From NCBI GenBank assembly GCA_016927245.1, contig JAFGNA010000017.1, positions 56,448 through 120,447 on the forward strand: DNA of 64,000 bases, written 5' to 3'. Of this stretch, positions 30,578 to 39,973 are shown in pieces (position 1 is the first letter of the stretch; each line of letters starts with the position of its first letter). The DNA comes from Candidatus Woesearchaeota archaeon. GTDB taxonomy: Archaea > Nanobdellota > Nanobdellia > Woesearchaeales > WJKR01. A model generated the notes under the pieces. It did no database searches, was not told where the DNA came from, and saw nothing but the letters and a program-made list of their open reading frames with translations. Made by a program: the position numbers and the translations under genes.

Positions 30578-31033
30578 TCACTCGATAGTCAGCTTGACCT
30601 TCTCAGGATCATACTTCCACGACGCCGGCAGCCTGCCGGAACGCTTATAGTACTTGGCCAAGCGCAGAATCTTGCTCTCGGTGAGGCGCAAGCCGCGCTT
30701 GCCCGGCTGGTCCTTGTGGTTCTCCTCGAGGTGCTTGCGAAGCAGCACCGCCTTGCGGATGAGCGCCATCAAGTCCTCAGGGATGTCCGCCAACAAACCC
30801 TTCTCCTCAAGGATGGCAGCGACGCCTCGCTTCGTGACGATCGCGACGTCAGGAATGCCGTACTCGTCCCGCAAGAACATCCCTATCTGCGAAGGCGTCT
30901 TGCCCTCCTTCGCGTACTTGACGATCAAGAGCTCCACTTCCTTGGACTTGTACTGGAGCCAGGTAGGCGTCGACCGCTTGGCAGGCTTGGTGCTACCGCT
31001 CTTCCCCTTATCCCTGCTGTGCATACGTGCCAT
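30578..31033 (-). CDS. rps15: 30S ribosomal protein S15
   Basis: MARMHSRDKGKSGSTKP...PSQIGMFLRDEYGIP. Confidence 0.97.
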   Translation of the reverse strand: MARMHSRDKGKSGSTKPAKRSTPTWLQYKSKEVELLIVKYAKEGKTPSQIGMFLRDEYGIPDVAIVTKRGVAAILEEKGLLADIPEDLMALIRKAVLLRKHLEENHKDQPGKRGLRLTESKILRLAKYYKRSGRLPASWKYDPEKVKLTIE

Positions 31034-31162
31034 CTTGCTACTGCCTTCCCTCGGATAGAATCATGAGCCGTTCTACCGAGCATGCCCGAGCTCGCACCAG
31101 GGCATCCCTAGAGCAGGAGAACACCCACCTCATTTATAAAGGTTGCGGCCTTCTCCACCCTC

Positions 31163-31789
31163 ATGAGCAGAGCAACCCTCGCAGTCCTCCTCAGCAAGCT
31201 CGACACGTTCGAGAACCCCAAGGCAAGGCTGGAGCAACACGCCACGCCATCAGAGGCCGCAGCCACCATCCTCTGGGACGCGCGCACCAAAGGACTCATC
31301 GAAGGCAAACGCGTCCTCGACCTCGGCGCAGGCACAGGCATCCTCGGCATCGGCGCGCTCATCCTCGGCGCGGCCCACGTCGACTTCATCGAGAAGGACC
31401 CCTCGCTCAAAGAAGCCATCGAGAGGAACATCTCGACGATGCAAGAAGAGACGGACGCCATCACCGGCACCCATGACGTCATCATCGCCGACGCCACCGC
31501 GACGGAACCGCCAAGAGCAGACCTCGTCGTGACCAACCCGCCGTTCGGCACCAAGGAACGGCACGCAGACACACGATTCCTCGAACAAGCATTCACGGCG
31601 GCCGGCGAGTGCTACAGCTTCCACAAGAGCAGCACGGACGCCTACCTCGAGGAATGGTTCCGGCGACGAGGCATCACCGTCGCGCAACGATTCCCCTTCT
31701 TGTTCAACCTGCCCAACACCATGCCGCAGCACGAGAAACAAGCCTGCAAAGTGCCGGTAACGTGCTGGCACGCACGGAAAGATTTATAA
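31163..31789 (+). CDS. METTL5-like methyltransferase
   Basis: LEQHATPSEAAATILWDA, VLDLGAGTGILGIGAL, VVTNPPFGTKE. Confidence 0.87.
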   Translation: MSRATLAVLLSKLDTFENPKARLEQHATPSEAAATILWDARTKGLIEGKRVLDLGAGTGILGIGALILGAAHVDFIEKDPSLKEAIERNISTMQEETDAITGTHDVIIADATATEPPRADLVVTNPPFGTKERHADTRFLEQAFTAAGECYSFHKSSTDAYLEEWFRRRGITVAQRFPFLFNLPNTMPQHEKQACKVPVTCWHARKDL

Positions 31790-31812
31790 AAGAAACCCTG
31801 GTCCTCCACCCT

Positions 31813-32091
31813 ATGGAGCTCACCGTCCTGGAGAAGACGAAGAAGCGGCTCGTGTTCGAGCTCAAAGGATCAGGGCACACCCTGTGCAACGCGCTGAAGG
31901 ACGAGCTCTGGCAGGACAAGGACGTCGTCGCCGCGGCCTACAACATAGACCACCCCCTCATCGGCATCCCAAAGTTCATCATCGAGACGAACGGCAAGCA
32001 AGAACCGGCGAAGGCGCTCACGAACGCGGCCAACAGGCTCAAGAAGCGCAACAAGGAATTCTCCGACACGTTCAACAAGCTCAAGGCGTAA
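31813..32091 (+). CDS. rpoL: DNA-directed RNA polymerase subunit L (Rpo11)
   Basis: internal start; GSGHTLCNALKDEL...VVAAAYNIDHPLIGIPKF. Confidence 0.92.
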   Translation: MELTVLEKTKKRLVFELKGSGHTLCNALKDELWQDKDVVAAAYNIDHPLIGIPKFIIETNGKQEPAKALTNAANRLKKRNKEFSDTFNKLKA

Positions 32092-32121
32092 GGCTTAAAT
32101 CCTCCCGCGCATCCTCATGGT

Positions 32122-32655
32122 GTGATGACCCACCCGCTAGTGCGGCTCGCGAAGGACGCCATCACGAGCAGCCTCACAGGAAAGGCCATCACGCTCCCAG
32201 AAGGCTATGACGAGCGGGAAGGCTGCTTCGTCACCATCACCAAGCACGGCCAGCTACGAGGATGCATCGGGTACGTCACCACCGACAAGCCGCTCAAGGA
32301 AGCGGTGCGAGAAGCGGCGAGAGGAGCGGCGCTGCACGACCCACGGTTCCCGCCCCTGCGAGAGGACGAATTGCCTGACATCACGGTCGAGGTCAGCGTG
32401 CTGAGCACGCCGAAGCACATCGCCACGGAAGACCCTGGAGACAAGGAGCTCTCCTTCATCCCAGGCAAGACCGGGCTCATCGTGCAGCGCGGCTGGCGCT
32501 CAGGGCTCCTCCTGCCACAAGTGTTCGGCAAGGACGCGACGCCGCAAGAAGCGCTCGCCATGACGTGCGAGAAAGCAGGCCTGCCCAGGGACGCGTGGCG
32601 GCACAACGAGACCCAGGTGTTCACGTTCACCGCGACCGTGCTCGGCGAAGAATAA
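32122..32655 (+). CDS. AMMECR1 family protein
   Basis: GCFVTITKHGQLRGCIGYVTTDKPL...AALHDPRFPPL...VEVSVLSTP. Confidence 0.93.
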   Translation: MMTHPLVRLAKDAITSSLTGKAITLPEGYDEREGCFVTITKHGQLRGCIGYVTTDKPLKEAVREAARGAALHDPRFPPLREDELPDITVEVSVLSTPKHIATEDPGDKELSFIPGKTGLIVQRGWRSGLLLPQVFGKDATPQEALAMTCEKAGLPRDAWRHNETQVFTFTATVLGEE

Positions 32656-32667
32656 GAGGAGAAATAA

Positions 32668-33375
32668 TTATTTCCTGCCGAAACGCCGCTCACGCCTCTT
32701 GAACTCCTCGAACATGGCGACGAAGTCATCCTTCTCGAGCTCAGGCCACATCTTCTCAGGGAAGAACCACTCGCTGTACCACGATTGCCAGATGAGGAAG
32801 TTGCTCGTGCGGTGCTCGCCGCTCGTCCTGATGATCATGTCAGGCTCTGACTGCAAGTAGAGGTGCTCCTGGATGGTAGACTCGTCGATGTCATCAGGCG
32901 AAAGCTCTCCCCGCAGCACCAGCCTCGCGACCTCCCTGCACGCGTCGGTGACCTCCTCGCGGCCGCCGTACGCCAAGGCGACGTTCAGCCTGTAAGGAAC
33001 GTTGTCCTTGGTCTCCTCCTCTACGCGAGCGATGGCGTCCTGCACCTCTCGCGGCAAGAGGCGCTTCCTCCCGATGAAGCGGACGCGCACCAACCGCTTG
33101 TCAGGGTCGTCAGAGGAAGCCAGGTCGTCAGCCGCCTTGACGAACAATCGCATCAGGAACTTGACCTCGTCGGGGGAGCGCTTGAAGTTCTGCATGGAAA
33201 ACGTGTACAGCGTCACCTCCATGACGCCGAGCTCCTTGCACCACCGCAAAACCCTCTCGACGTTGTCGAGGCCGGCCTCGTGACCCTTCCAGGGCTGCAT
33301 CGCCAGCCGCCGCGCGTAGCGGCGGTTGCCGTCAAGGATGAACCCGACGTGCTTCGGCCCCTCAGTCGTCGCCAT
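32668..33375 (-). CDS. uppS: polyprenyl diphosphate synthase (UppS-like)
   Basis: HVGFILDGNRRYARR...LYTFSMQNFKR...EPDMIIRTSGEHRTSNFLIWQ. Confidence 0.95.
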   Translation of the reverse strand: MATTEGPKHVGFILDGNRRYARRLAMQPWKGHEAGLDNVERVLRWCKELGVMEVTLYTFSMQNFKRSPDEVKFLMRLFVKAADDLASSDDPDKRLVRVRFIGRKRLLPREVQDAIARVEEETKDNVPYRLNVALAYGGREEVTDACREVARLVLRGELSPDDIDESTIQEHLYLQSEPDMIIRTSGEHRTSNFLIWQSWYSEWFFPEKMWPELEKDDFVAMFEEFKRRERRFGRK

Positions 33376-33458
33376 CCGTGACTAAGACAAAGGATTATTT
33401 ATAAATATTATGCAAGGGACCGCAACGCTTAAAACAAAGAAGCCCCCGGGAGAGGGCT

Positions 33459-34127
33459 ATGAGCACGCGGGCAGAGCGGGATGAGGAGCACGAACGATTG
33501 CTCCGCGACGTCATCACCGAGGAGCGGAGCCCGGCCACTCCTCCTAGCGGGCCGGCGGCCTACCTCGTCGGCGCCGTGCTGGTCATCCTCCTCGTCCTGT
33601 GGCTCCTCCCGTCAGGCGTGTTCCCTGAGCGCGCCCAACCCAACAAGATACCCCCGTTCGACGAGGTCGTGCCCGCAAGCCTCGACGTCCCTGACAGGCC
33701 GGCCGCGAACACCATCGACGCGTACGTCATCGCGGACGACCCGAGCCTCAAGCTCGTGGCGAGCCGCGTCGTCACGGCGGCGTGCGGCGAGCCTGACAAG
33801 CGGTGCTACGCCGACGCGCTCTTCTACTTCGTCAGGGACAACATAGGGTACGTGCATGACCCGGTCGAGGAGTACTACGAATTGCCGCAGGAGACCTTGC
33901 TGGCGGGGGCGGCTGATTGCGACGGCCACGCCATACTCCTCGCGAGCCTGCTTCGCAGCGTCGGCGTCCTGACCAGGTTCGATCATGGCACGCCGGGGCA
34001 CGTCGCGGTCGAGGCGTGGGTGCCGCAGCGGACCTTGTTCTCAGGCGACGAGTACACGTTCGGTTGGCGTTACCTGGACGCGACGTGCTCGGCGTGCGAT
34101 CCTGGCGAGCGGCGGGCCAGGCCTTAG
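33459..34127 (+). CDS. membrane-anchored transglutaminase-like protein
   Basis: TM segment; ADCDGHAILLASLLRSVG / GHVAVEAW / YLDATC Cys-His-Asp pattern. Confidence 0.85.
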   Translation: MSTRAERDEEHERLLRDVITEERSPATPPSGPAAYLVGAVLVILLVLWLLPSGVFPERAQPNKIPPFDEVVPASLDVPDRPAANTIDAYVIADDPSLKLVASRVVTAACGEPDKRCYADALFYFVRDNIGYVHDPVEEYYELPQETLLAGAADCDGHAILLASLLRSVGVLTRFDHGTPGHVAVEAWVPQRTLFSGDEYTFGWRYLDATCSACDPGERRARP

Positions 34128-34675
34128 CGGATCACGCAGTTAGGGCAGACCATGCGCCCTTCGCTCTCCACCAGCTTCGAGGAGTAGTTGCCGCACGACT
34201 CGCACTGGCCTGAGAGCTCGCTGTCGAGGGACTCCCGCAAGGAGCTCTGCGGGCTGATGCCTCTCAGCTCTATCTTCTCGGTGAGGAGCTCGAAGAGCTG
34301 GGGCTCGATCTTGAGGATGGTGGTCATGGTGATGTACCCCACCATCTTCCGCCCTTCCATGACTGGCAGGTGGCGCACGCCGTTCTCGTTCATAGACTTC
34401 ACCGCGTCGAAGATGTCGGCGCCTGGCCGCACGGTGTGGGTGGGCGCGGACATGATCCTGCTCACGGGTTCCTCCACGGAGAGCCCTTTGGCGGCCGCCT
34501 TGTACACGTAGTCCTTGCCCGTGACGATGCCGACCAGGTCTTCCTCTTCGGTGATGAGCATGCTGCTCACGTCGTGCTTGCGCATCAGCTCGGCGCAGTT
34601 CTTGATAGAAGTTTGCGGGGGGGCCGTGAGCGGCTTGGTGGTCATGACATCGGCGACGGCGTATCCGGTCTTCAT
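34124..34675 (-). CDS. CBS-domain protein with C-terminal zinc ribbon
   Basis: two CBS motifs; CESCGNYSSKLVESEGRMVCPNC. Confidence 0.9.
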   Translation of the reverse strand: MKTGYAVADVMTTKPLTAPPQTSIKNCAELMRKHDVSSMLITEEEDLVGIVTGKDYVYKAAAKGLSVEEPVSRIMSAPTHTVRPGADIFDAVKSMNENGVRHLPVMEGRKMVGYITMTTILKIEPQLFELLTEKIELRGISPQSSLRESLDSELSGQCESCGNYSSKLVESEGRMVCPNCVIR

Positions 34676-34749
34676 GCTATCCCTGCCCTTTCTTGGAAAC
34701 GAGAAATGGGAGGCCAGTATTTAATGGTTTCGCAAACAATAAGACTTGC

Positions 34750-36705
34750 TCAGTAGTTCACGAGTATCTCGACGTCCTTGCCGAAGATCTTGAGCAGGTC
34801 GTCGAAGATGGGCTGCTTGATGAACGTCTTGGCGGGGATGTCTACTCGTGCGAGGGCGTGCTCGAGCTCTTCGATCGTGGTCGCCCTGACCTTCTGCAGC
34901 GAGCCGTCCTCCGCTATCTCCGCGACGCTGACCTCTTTCTCCTCGTGGTCGAGGTCATGGATGATGTACGCCTCCTTTCCGAGGAGGAGGACTTCTCCGT
35001 AGCGGTCGCCGTGCTTCACCCTGATCCTCGCCCGTTCCAGTTCCCGGCCGCGCGCTCGTTGCAGGTGCTCGACGAGCGTCTTGAGGAGTTCACGGCCGGT
35101 CTTCTTCGCGGTCTGCGCCTCGGCCTTGGTGAGCTTGCCGTCGTCATAGTCCTTCTTCGCCTTGATGACGTCGTGGAGCTGCCGTTCCGTCTTCGCTGCC
35201 AGGACGCCCTTGTCGACGAGGTAGTTCTTGAACGATCCTGCGAGGTCCTCGTCCTTGGCCTCGGTGACGCCCTCGAATCGGAGGACGTCTCGTACCGCGG
35301 TGGCGATGGCGTCATACGCGTCGAGGACTGTTTCTTTCTCCTTGAGCTCGTCGATCTTGCGGAAGAGTTCCTTGAGTTGCTTGAGGTAGCGGTCGCTGCC
35401 GTCGAGGAGCTCGTCGAGCTCCTTGCCGGTGACGCTTTTCCGAGCGCCGTGCTCGAAGTCCTTGCGCACCTTGATGACGCGCTCGAGGAACTTGACCTGT
35501 GCTTCTGGGAATATCCTCTCCTTCTTGACGAGGAGTTCTCGCAGCAGCGCGGGCGTCTCCTTCGGCGTCGGGGGCGGCACGCCGTACAGCATGAGGGCCG
35601 CTTGCGACGGCGTCAGGGTCGCGTAGAAGAAGTCCTCGGTGGCGATGTCTCGCAGCTTCGCCTTGATGCGGTCGACCATTTGCTCCCCGGTGCTCATGAA
35701 CAGGTCGATGGCTTCCGGCGAGGGCTTGATGCGGCCCATCTGGAGGAGTTGCTTCCAGGGCATGAAGATGCCGCGGTCGTAGAACGGGATGCCGTCGCGG
35801 AGGAAGGTGAAGATGATAGGGTTGGCCTCTTTGATGTTGTCCCAGAAGTCAGTGAGGATGTAGACCTGGACGTTGAGCTTGTTCTCGATGCCGGTCATCT
35901 TCCCCGCTTCGAAGCCCATGCTGATGATGATCGCCCTTAATTTGTCCTTGAGCTCGGCACGGGTCATCTTCTTGACGTCCGTGTCGTCCACGACTATGAA
36001 CACGTCGATGTCTGATTGCGGGGTCGCTCGTCCTTGGACGAGGCTGCCTGCGAGGACGTAGCTGACGATGTACTTCTCGAACTTCTTCAATACCATCTCC
36101 TTGTGCACGTCGGCTATCTTGATGGCTGCGAGCATGCCCTTGTCGTAGACCGGGGCGGCCATGGCTATCACGCGCACGAGGTCGTACTTGGCGTCGTAGC
36201 AGGACTGCCAGAGCTCTGAGAGGATGATCGTCTTGGGGGCGAGGTGCTTGTCCACCTCCTTGGCCATCTTGCCGAACACGGCGGAGAGCTTCTCCTTGAG
36301 CTCTTCCTTTGAGAGCTTCTTGCTGTCGCCGTCATCCACGAGGAGGAGGACGTTGACCTGCTTCTCCAATTCCTCTGTTTCCGCCTTGGTGAGCTTGCGC
36401 TCCTCTTCCCGCTCGACGTCCTCGGCCTTGGTGGGGGGGAGGAGGGCGAGGCCCATGACGTAGTCCTCGAACTTGGCCAGTGCCTTCTTCTGGAACTTGT
36501 CCAGCATGGCCTTGATGTCTTCGAGGCGCTTCTTGCTCGCGGCGGGCATGCCCGCGGGGAGGTTCTCGAGCAGGTCTGTCCGCTTGGCATCAGGAGCCTC
36601 CCTTGGCTGCTCGTGGGCTGCGGGTCTCGTCTGCGGCTGTTTCGACGAGGCTTTTTTCTTCTTATGAGAAGCGGGTGTTTTGCGCTTGGCCATGGTGAGG
36701 GGCAC
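34750..36705 (-). CDS. nucleotidyltransferase-domain protein with duplicated NTase region and HEPN-like C-terminal part
   Basis: LAGSLVQGRATPQSDIDVFIVVDD (GS...DxD); RKDFEH (R-x4-H). Confidence 0.75.
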   Translation of the reverse strand: MPLTMAKRKTPASHKKKKASSKQPQTRPAAHEQPREAPDAKRTDLLENLPAGMPAASKKRLEDIKAMLDKFQKKALAKFEDYVMGLALLPPTKAEDVEREEERKLTKAETEELEKQVNVLLLVDDGDSKKLSKEELKEKLSAVFGKMAKEVDKHLAPKTIILSELWQSCYDAKYDLVRVIAMAAPVYDKGMLAAIKIADVHKEMVLKKFEKYIVSYVLAGSLVQGRATPQSDIDVFIVVDDTDVKKMTRAELKDKLRAIIISMGFEAGKMTGIENKLNVQVYILTDFWDNIKEANPIIFTFLRDGIPFYDRGIFMPWKQLLQMGRIKPSPEAIDLFMSTGEQMVDRIKAKLRDIATEDFFYATLTPSQAALMLYGVPPPTPKETPALLRELLVKKERIFPEAQVKFLERVIKVRKDFEHGARKSVTGKELDELLDGSDRYLKQLKELFRKIDELKEKETVLDAYDAIATAVRDVLRFEGVTEAKDEDLAGSFKNYLVDKGVLAAKTERQLHDVIKAKKDYDDGKLTKAEAQTAKKTGRELLKTLVEHLQRARGRELERARIRVKHGDRYGEVLLLGKEAYIIHDLDHEEKEVSVAEIAEDGSLQKVRATTIEELEHALARVDIPAKTFIKQPIFDDLLKIFGKDVEILVNY

Positions 36706-36863
36706 CTCTCGTAGGTTCCCAGGATGAGCGGATGTTTATAAAGGTTGTGCATGGTCTGGCCGGAAAGGCTCTGGCAAGGCTGTCATCACTCAGGAAAAGG
36801 AAAAAGTATAAATAGTCAGCGCGCGCATCCACTTCTACACGCAGTATTACGGGTGATGCTCAC

Positions 36864-37673
36864 ATGGCGGACAAGAAGGAGAAGACCATTGATGATTTCT
36901 TCAACAAGGACCTTGCCAATAACATCGACAAAAGTTTCTCGAACTATAAGAAGTGGGAAGATTCAGACGACCTCGGTAAGAAACGAGACCATTTCTTCAA
37001 GTCATGGTATGAAAACATTTATCTCGGCGCTGAGAAGGCAATTGAAGACGTTGCTGGCGGCCTGGATAAGGAACTCGATGAGAGCAAGCACGGAGAAAAG
37101 CTCAGGGAGAAGTTCGCTGACATGATGTTGGGCTACCTGAAGAAATCAATGAGCATCTATGGTGATAAGAGCGATGACGCCCTAGAATTCCATGAGCTCC
37201 TAGACACCATAGAAAAGCAGAAGCTCAAGGGCAGGGAACTGTTCAATGCCATCTCGAACTTTTACGATCAGCACACAGGTTTCAGAACAAGAGACGGAAG
37301 GCATCCTTTCTTAGATAATTTCGCTTCTTTGGACCAAATCCTGACTAGCGCGCTTGTCTCCAAGAATAAGGGGCGAGAACTCCTCGGCATCCTCCAATCG
37401 CAGCACGACCTGCACAAACAAGGAGCGGAAGGCAATTACAAGAATACTGTGTTCAGGGAACATACCAAGGACTTCCACCCGGCAAAAATCAGATTGTATC
37501 TCAGGAAAGGGTTGCTGCCGCAGTACGATGCGGAGATCGAGAACCACGGCTTGTTCAGTACCACTTCCCCGATGCAGGGATACAACGTCTGGAAAGGGCT
37601 CAAGCACGGCGAAAGGGTTGATTACAAGCAGAGAGGCATCAAGTACACTCCCATCCAGCAGAGAGAAAGCTAA
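36864..37673 (+). CDS. hypothetical hydrophilic protein
   Basis: 269 aa ORF with A+T-rich promoter; less G+C-rich than neighbours by eye. Confidence 0.65.
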   Translation: MADKKEKTIDDFFNKDLANNIDKSFSNYKKWEDSDDLGKKRDHFFKSWYENIYLGAEKAIEDVAGGLDKELDESKHGEKLREKFADMMLGYLKKSMSIYGDKSDDALEFHELLDTIEKQKLKGRELFNAISNFYDQHTGFRTRDGRHPFLDNFASLDQILTSALVSKNKGRELLGILQSQHDLHKQGAEGNYKNTVFREHTKDFHPAKIRLYLRKGLLPQYDAEIENHGLFSTTSPMQGYNVWKGLKHGERVDYKQRGIKYTPIQQRES

Positions 37674-37696
37674 GAGACTTTTCTTCTCCTTCCTTC

Positions 37697-39973
37697 TCAC
37701 TCTTCTTTGGAGAACGCTGGTGTGAGCGTCTCGTTGTACACTTGGCTGTGCAGGTCTAACTCTCCAAGGACTGCGAGGTCTTCGTGCTTCTGCACGTCTG
37801 ACAGCGCGATCTCCAGGTAATAGATGGTGAGGGTGTCGTTGCCGTACGCGTCCTTGGTGACTTCTAGCCCGAGGCCGTCGTTTGCGAGGAGCTCGACGCC
37901 TCCTCTGAGGAGTGATTCGTTGAACACGACTTCGGGGATGGTCTCGCACCCCTCGGGGCCGTCGAACAGTCCTTCTCCCCAGCACACCTCGTCCTCTGGG
38001 ACGACGAACTCGTCCTGGGCGTGGCCTTCGCCGTACAGCGTGTTGACGTAGAGCTGGACGTCGTACGTGCCCGCTGCGAGGGTGACTGCTTGTTCTGCCT
38101 CGTTGGTGAGGTTGAGGAACACGGTCTCGACGTAGTCCTGCTCTCCAGGCCTCGTCTCACGGGTGAGGATGAGGGTCGCTTGGTCGTCTGCTCCTAGTCG
38201 TCCTTCGGAGGTGCCTAGGATCCAGTAGAACCCTTGCTCGAGGATGTCTTTGCCGCGCGCGGAGAAGGTGTCGGCGAGCGTTTGCGCGGAGGGTCCGAGC
38301 TCTCCCTCGTCGGGGAAGACGAAGGGCATCTTGGTAAGCTTGTAGGAGCGGAGTTCGATCGCGTAGTCCTTGAGCGGGGTGAGCTCGACCTCCCTCTCGA
38401 CGTAGTCCTCGTCGACCATGTCGTGCCTGGTGATGCCTGAGAGGTAGCCGTCCTTGGTGGCGGTGAGGTAGCCGCCGAGGCAGAAGGGGAGGCTGGCGTC
38501 GATGACGCCTTGCTCGTCTGACATGCCTGCCGAGGAGGTGTCCTCGCCGCACACGTAGGTGACCTCGACGCCTTCCAGTGGCTGACTGGTGAGGGCGTCG
38601 GTCGTGGTGATGCGGGTGAGGCTGAACAATCGCTGGCCGTCGCTGCTGAACAGGTCTGCTTGTTCCTGGTTGATGAGGCTGGCGTTGCCGTACACGATGG
38701 GCTCGTTCGCGACGAGGCCGGTCTCGATGGCGAACAGGAGGGTGAGCCCTTGCCCGTCGAAGCTGACCTTGTCCTGGATGATGACGAGGAGGGGGACGCG
38801 GAGGTCGTAGGTGAACTCGTAGTTGGTGAGTCCGAGGGGGAGCGCTTCGAGCAAGGGGAAGGTGCCTGATTCCGGCTCGATGAGGTAGCCGTTCCTCGGG
38901 TTGACGTCGAACTCGATGTCCCAGTCTGGGAGGTAGATGAAGTCGATGTAGAGCTCCTGCGCGTAGTTCGGGTAGGTCCAGAACACGTCAGGGCTGAACT
39001 CATTCGTGTTGTACATCCTTTCCGAGTACCGGTTCTGGTCGAGGAATAATCGCTCGCCAGCAGTGTTCCTGAGCTGGATGAGGGGGAGGTGGTCTGCGAG
39101 CCGCATCTGCAGCGTTTCCTTGACGTCAGGGTACAGCCATCGTTGCGGTTGTCGTTCGAAGAACGTCGCCTTGCCGTCCATGGGCGGCAGCTCGGGGTCT
39201 TCTCCGAGGCCGAACGACCTGATGGTGAGGGCGATGGCGTCGCCGAACGAGTACGTCTCGTTGCTGAGCTCGAGCTGCTCGACCAGGTCGATGGCGTTCT
39301 CGTAGAGGAGCTTGACGTACGCCGCGCTCTCGCCACGCACCTCGTCAATGGTCATCGTCTCCTTCCCGGGGAGGTAGGTGATGTTGACCTTTCTTGTCAA
39401 GTGGTAGAGGATGCGTTCCTCGGCGATGGTGACCTCGACGTCGTAGTCGTCCGCCATGCTCGTCTCGTAGTCCTCGGGGAGGATGATGCTGTCGAGGCAG
39501 GGCTTGAGGGCCGGGTGCATGCGCTCCTCTATTCGCTCCTCGATGGTCTTGCCCGGCCTCGCGCTCTCAGGGGTGAGCGGCGGGACGTGCTCGATGAACG
39601 AGCAGCCGCCCCGGCAGTCCACGGGCCCTTTGTGCTCGAGCCAGTAGGGTACGAGGCGGGTGCCGAACAGGAGGGCGTTGCCTTTGGTCGGGTGTTCCTC
39701 CACGGCGTGGAACCCTTCCGCTGCGGGGTCGAGGTAGCCGCCGTTGGCCATGACCGCTGTGGTGGCGCGCTGCCCTTCGAGCTCGAGGCAGGAATCCGCC
39801 GCTGCTTGGTAGATAGCGGCCGCGTTGCTGAAGTCATGCGTGGTGCGCGGGTCGTCAGGGTCAGGCTCGGTGCCGATGTCCTTGCGGATGACGATGAAGA
39901 GGGTGACGATGAGGAGCAGCACCAGGCCTAGGATGACGAAGATGGTGACCTGCGCTTTCTCGTCGTTGCTCAT
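37697..39973 (-). CDS. large surface protein with class III/prepilin-like N-terminus
   Basis: MSNDEKAQVTIFVILGLVLLLIVTLFIVIRKD; carboxypeptidase-regulatory-like segment LEGVEVTYVCGEDTSSAGMSDEQGVI. Confidence 0.75.
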   Translation of the reverse strand: MSNDEKAQVTIFVILGLVLLLIVTLFIVIRKDIGTEPDPDDPRTTHDFSNAAAIYQAAADSCLELEGQRATTAVMANGGYLDPAAEGFHAVEEHPTKGNALLFGTRLVPYWLEHKGPVDCRGGCSFIEHVPPLTPESARPGKTIEERIEERMHPALKPCLDSIILPEDYETSMADDYDVEVTIAEERILYHLTRKVNITYLPGKETMTIDEVRGESAAYVKLLYENAIDLVEQLELSNETYSFGDAIALTIRSFGLGEDPELPPMDGKATFFERQPQRWLYPDVKETLQMRLADHLPLIQLRNTAGERLFLDQNRYSERMYNTNEFSPDVFWTYPNYAQELYIDFIYLPDWDIEFDVNPRNGYLIEPESGTFPLLEALPLGLTNYEFTYDLRVPLLVIIQDKVSFDGQGLTLLFAIETGLVANEPIVYGNASLINQEQADLFSSDGQRLFSLTRITTTDALTSQPLEGVEVTYVCGEDTSSAGMSDEQGVIDASLPFCLGGYLTATKDGYLSGITRHDMVDEDYVEREVELTPLKDYAIELRSYKLTKMPFVFPDEGELGPSAQTLADTFSARGKDILEQGFYWILGTSEGRLGADDQATLILTRETRPGEQDYVETVFLNLTNEAEQAVTLAAGTYDVQLYVNTLYGEGHAQDEFVVPEDEVCWGEGLFDGPEGCETIPEVVFNESLLRGGVELLANDGLGLEVTKDAYGNDTLTIYYLEIALSDVQKHEDLAVLGELDLHSQVYNETLTPAFSKEE

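Noticed and set aside
33459-34127. Transglutaminase-like ORF as a truncated pseudogene
   Set aside because: Cys, His and Asp positions all appear present, so truncation is not supported.
34693-35940. 415-aa plus-strand ORF
   Set aside because: Antisense shadow of the duplicated nucleotidyltransferase gene; biased L/V/E/D composition typical of shadow frames.
39089-39931. 280-aa plus-strand ORF
   Set aside because: Antisense shadow of the 787-aa ORF.
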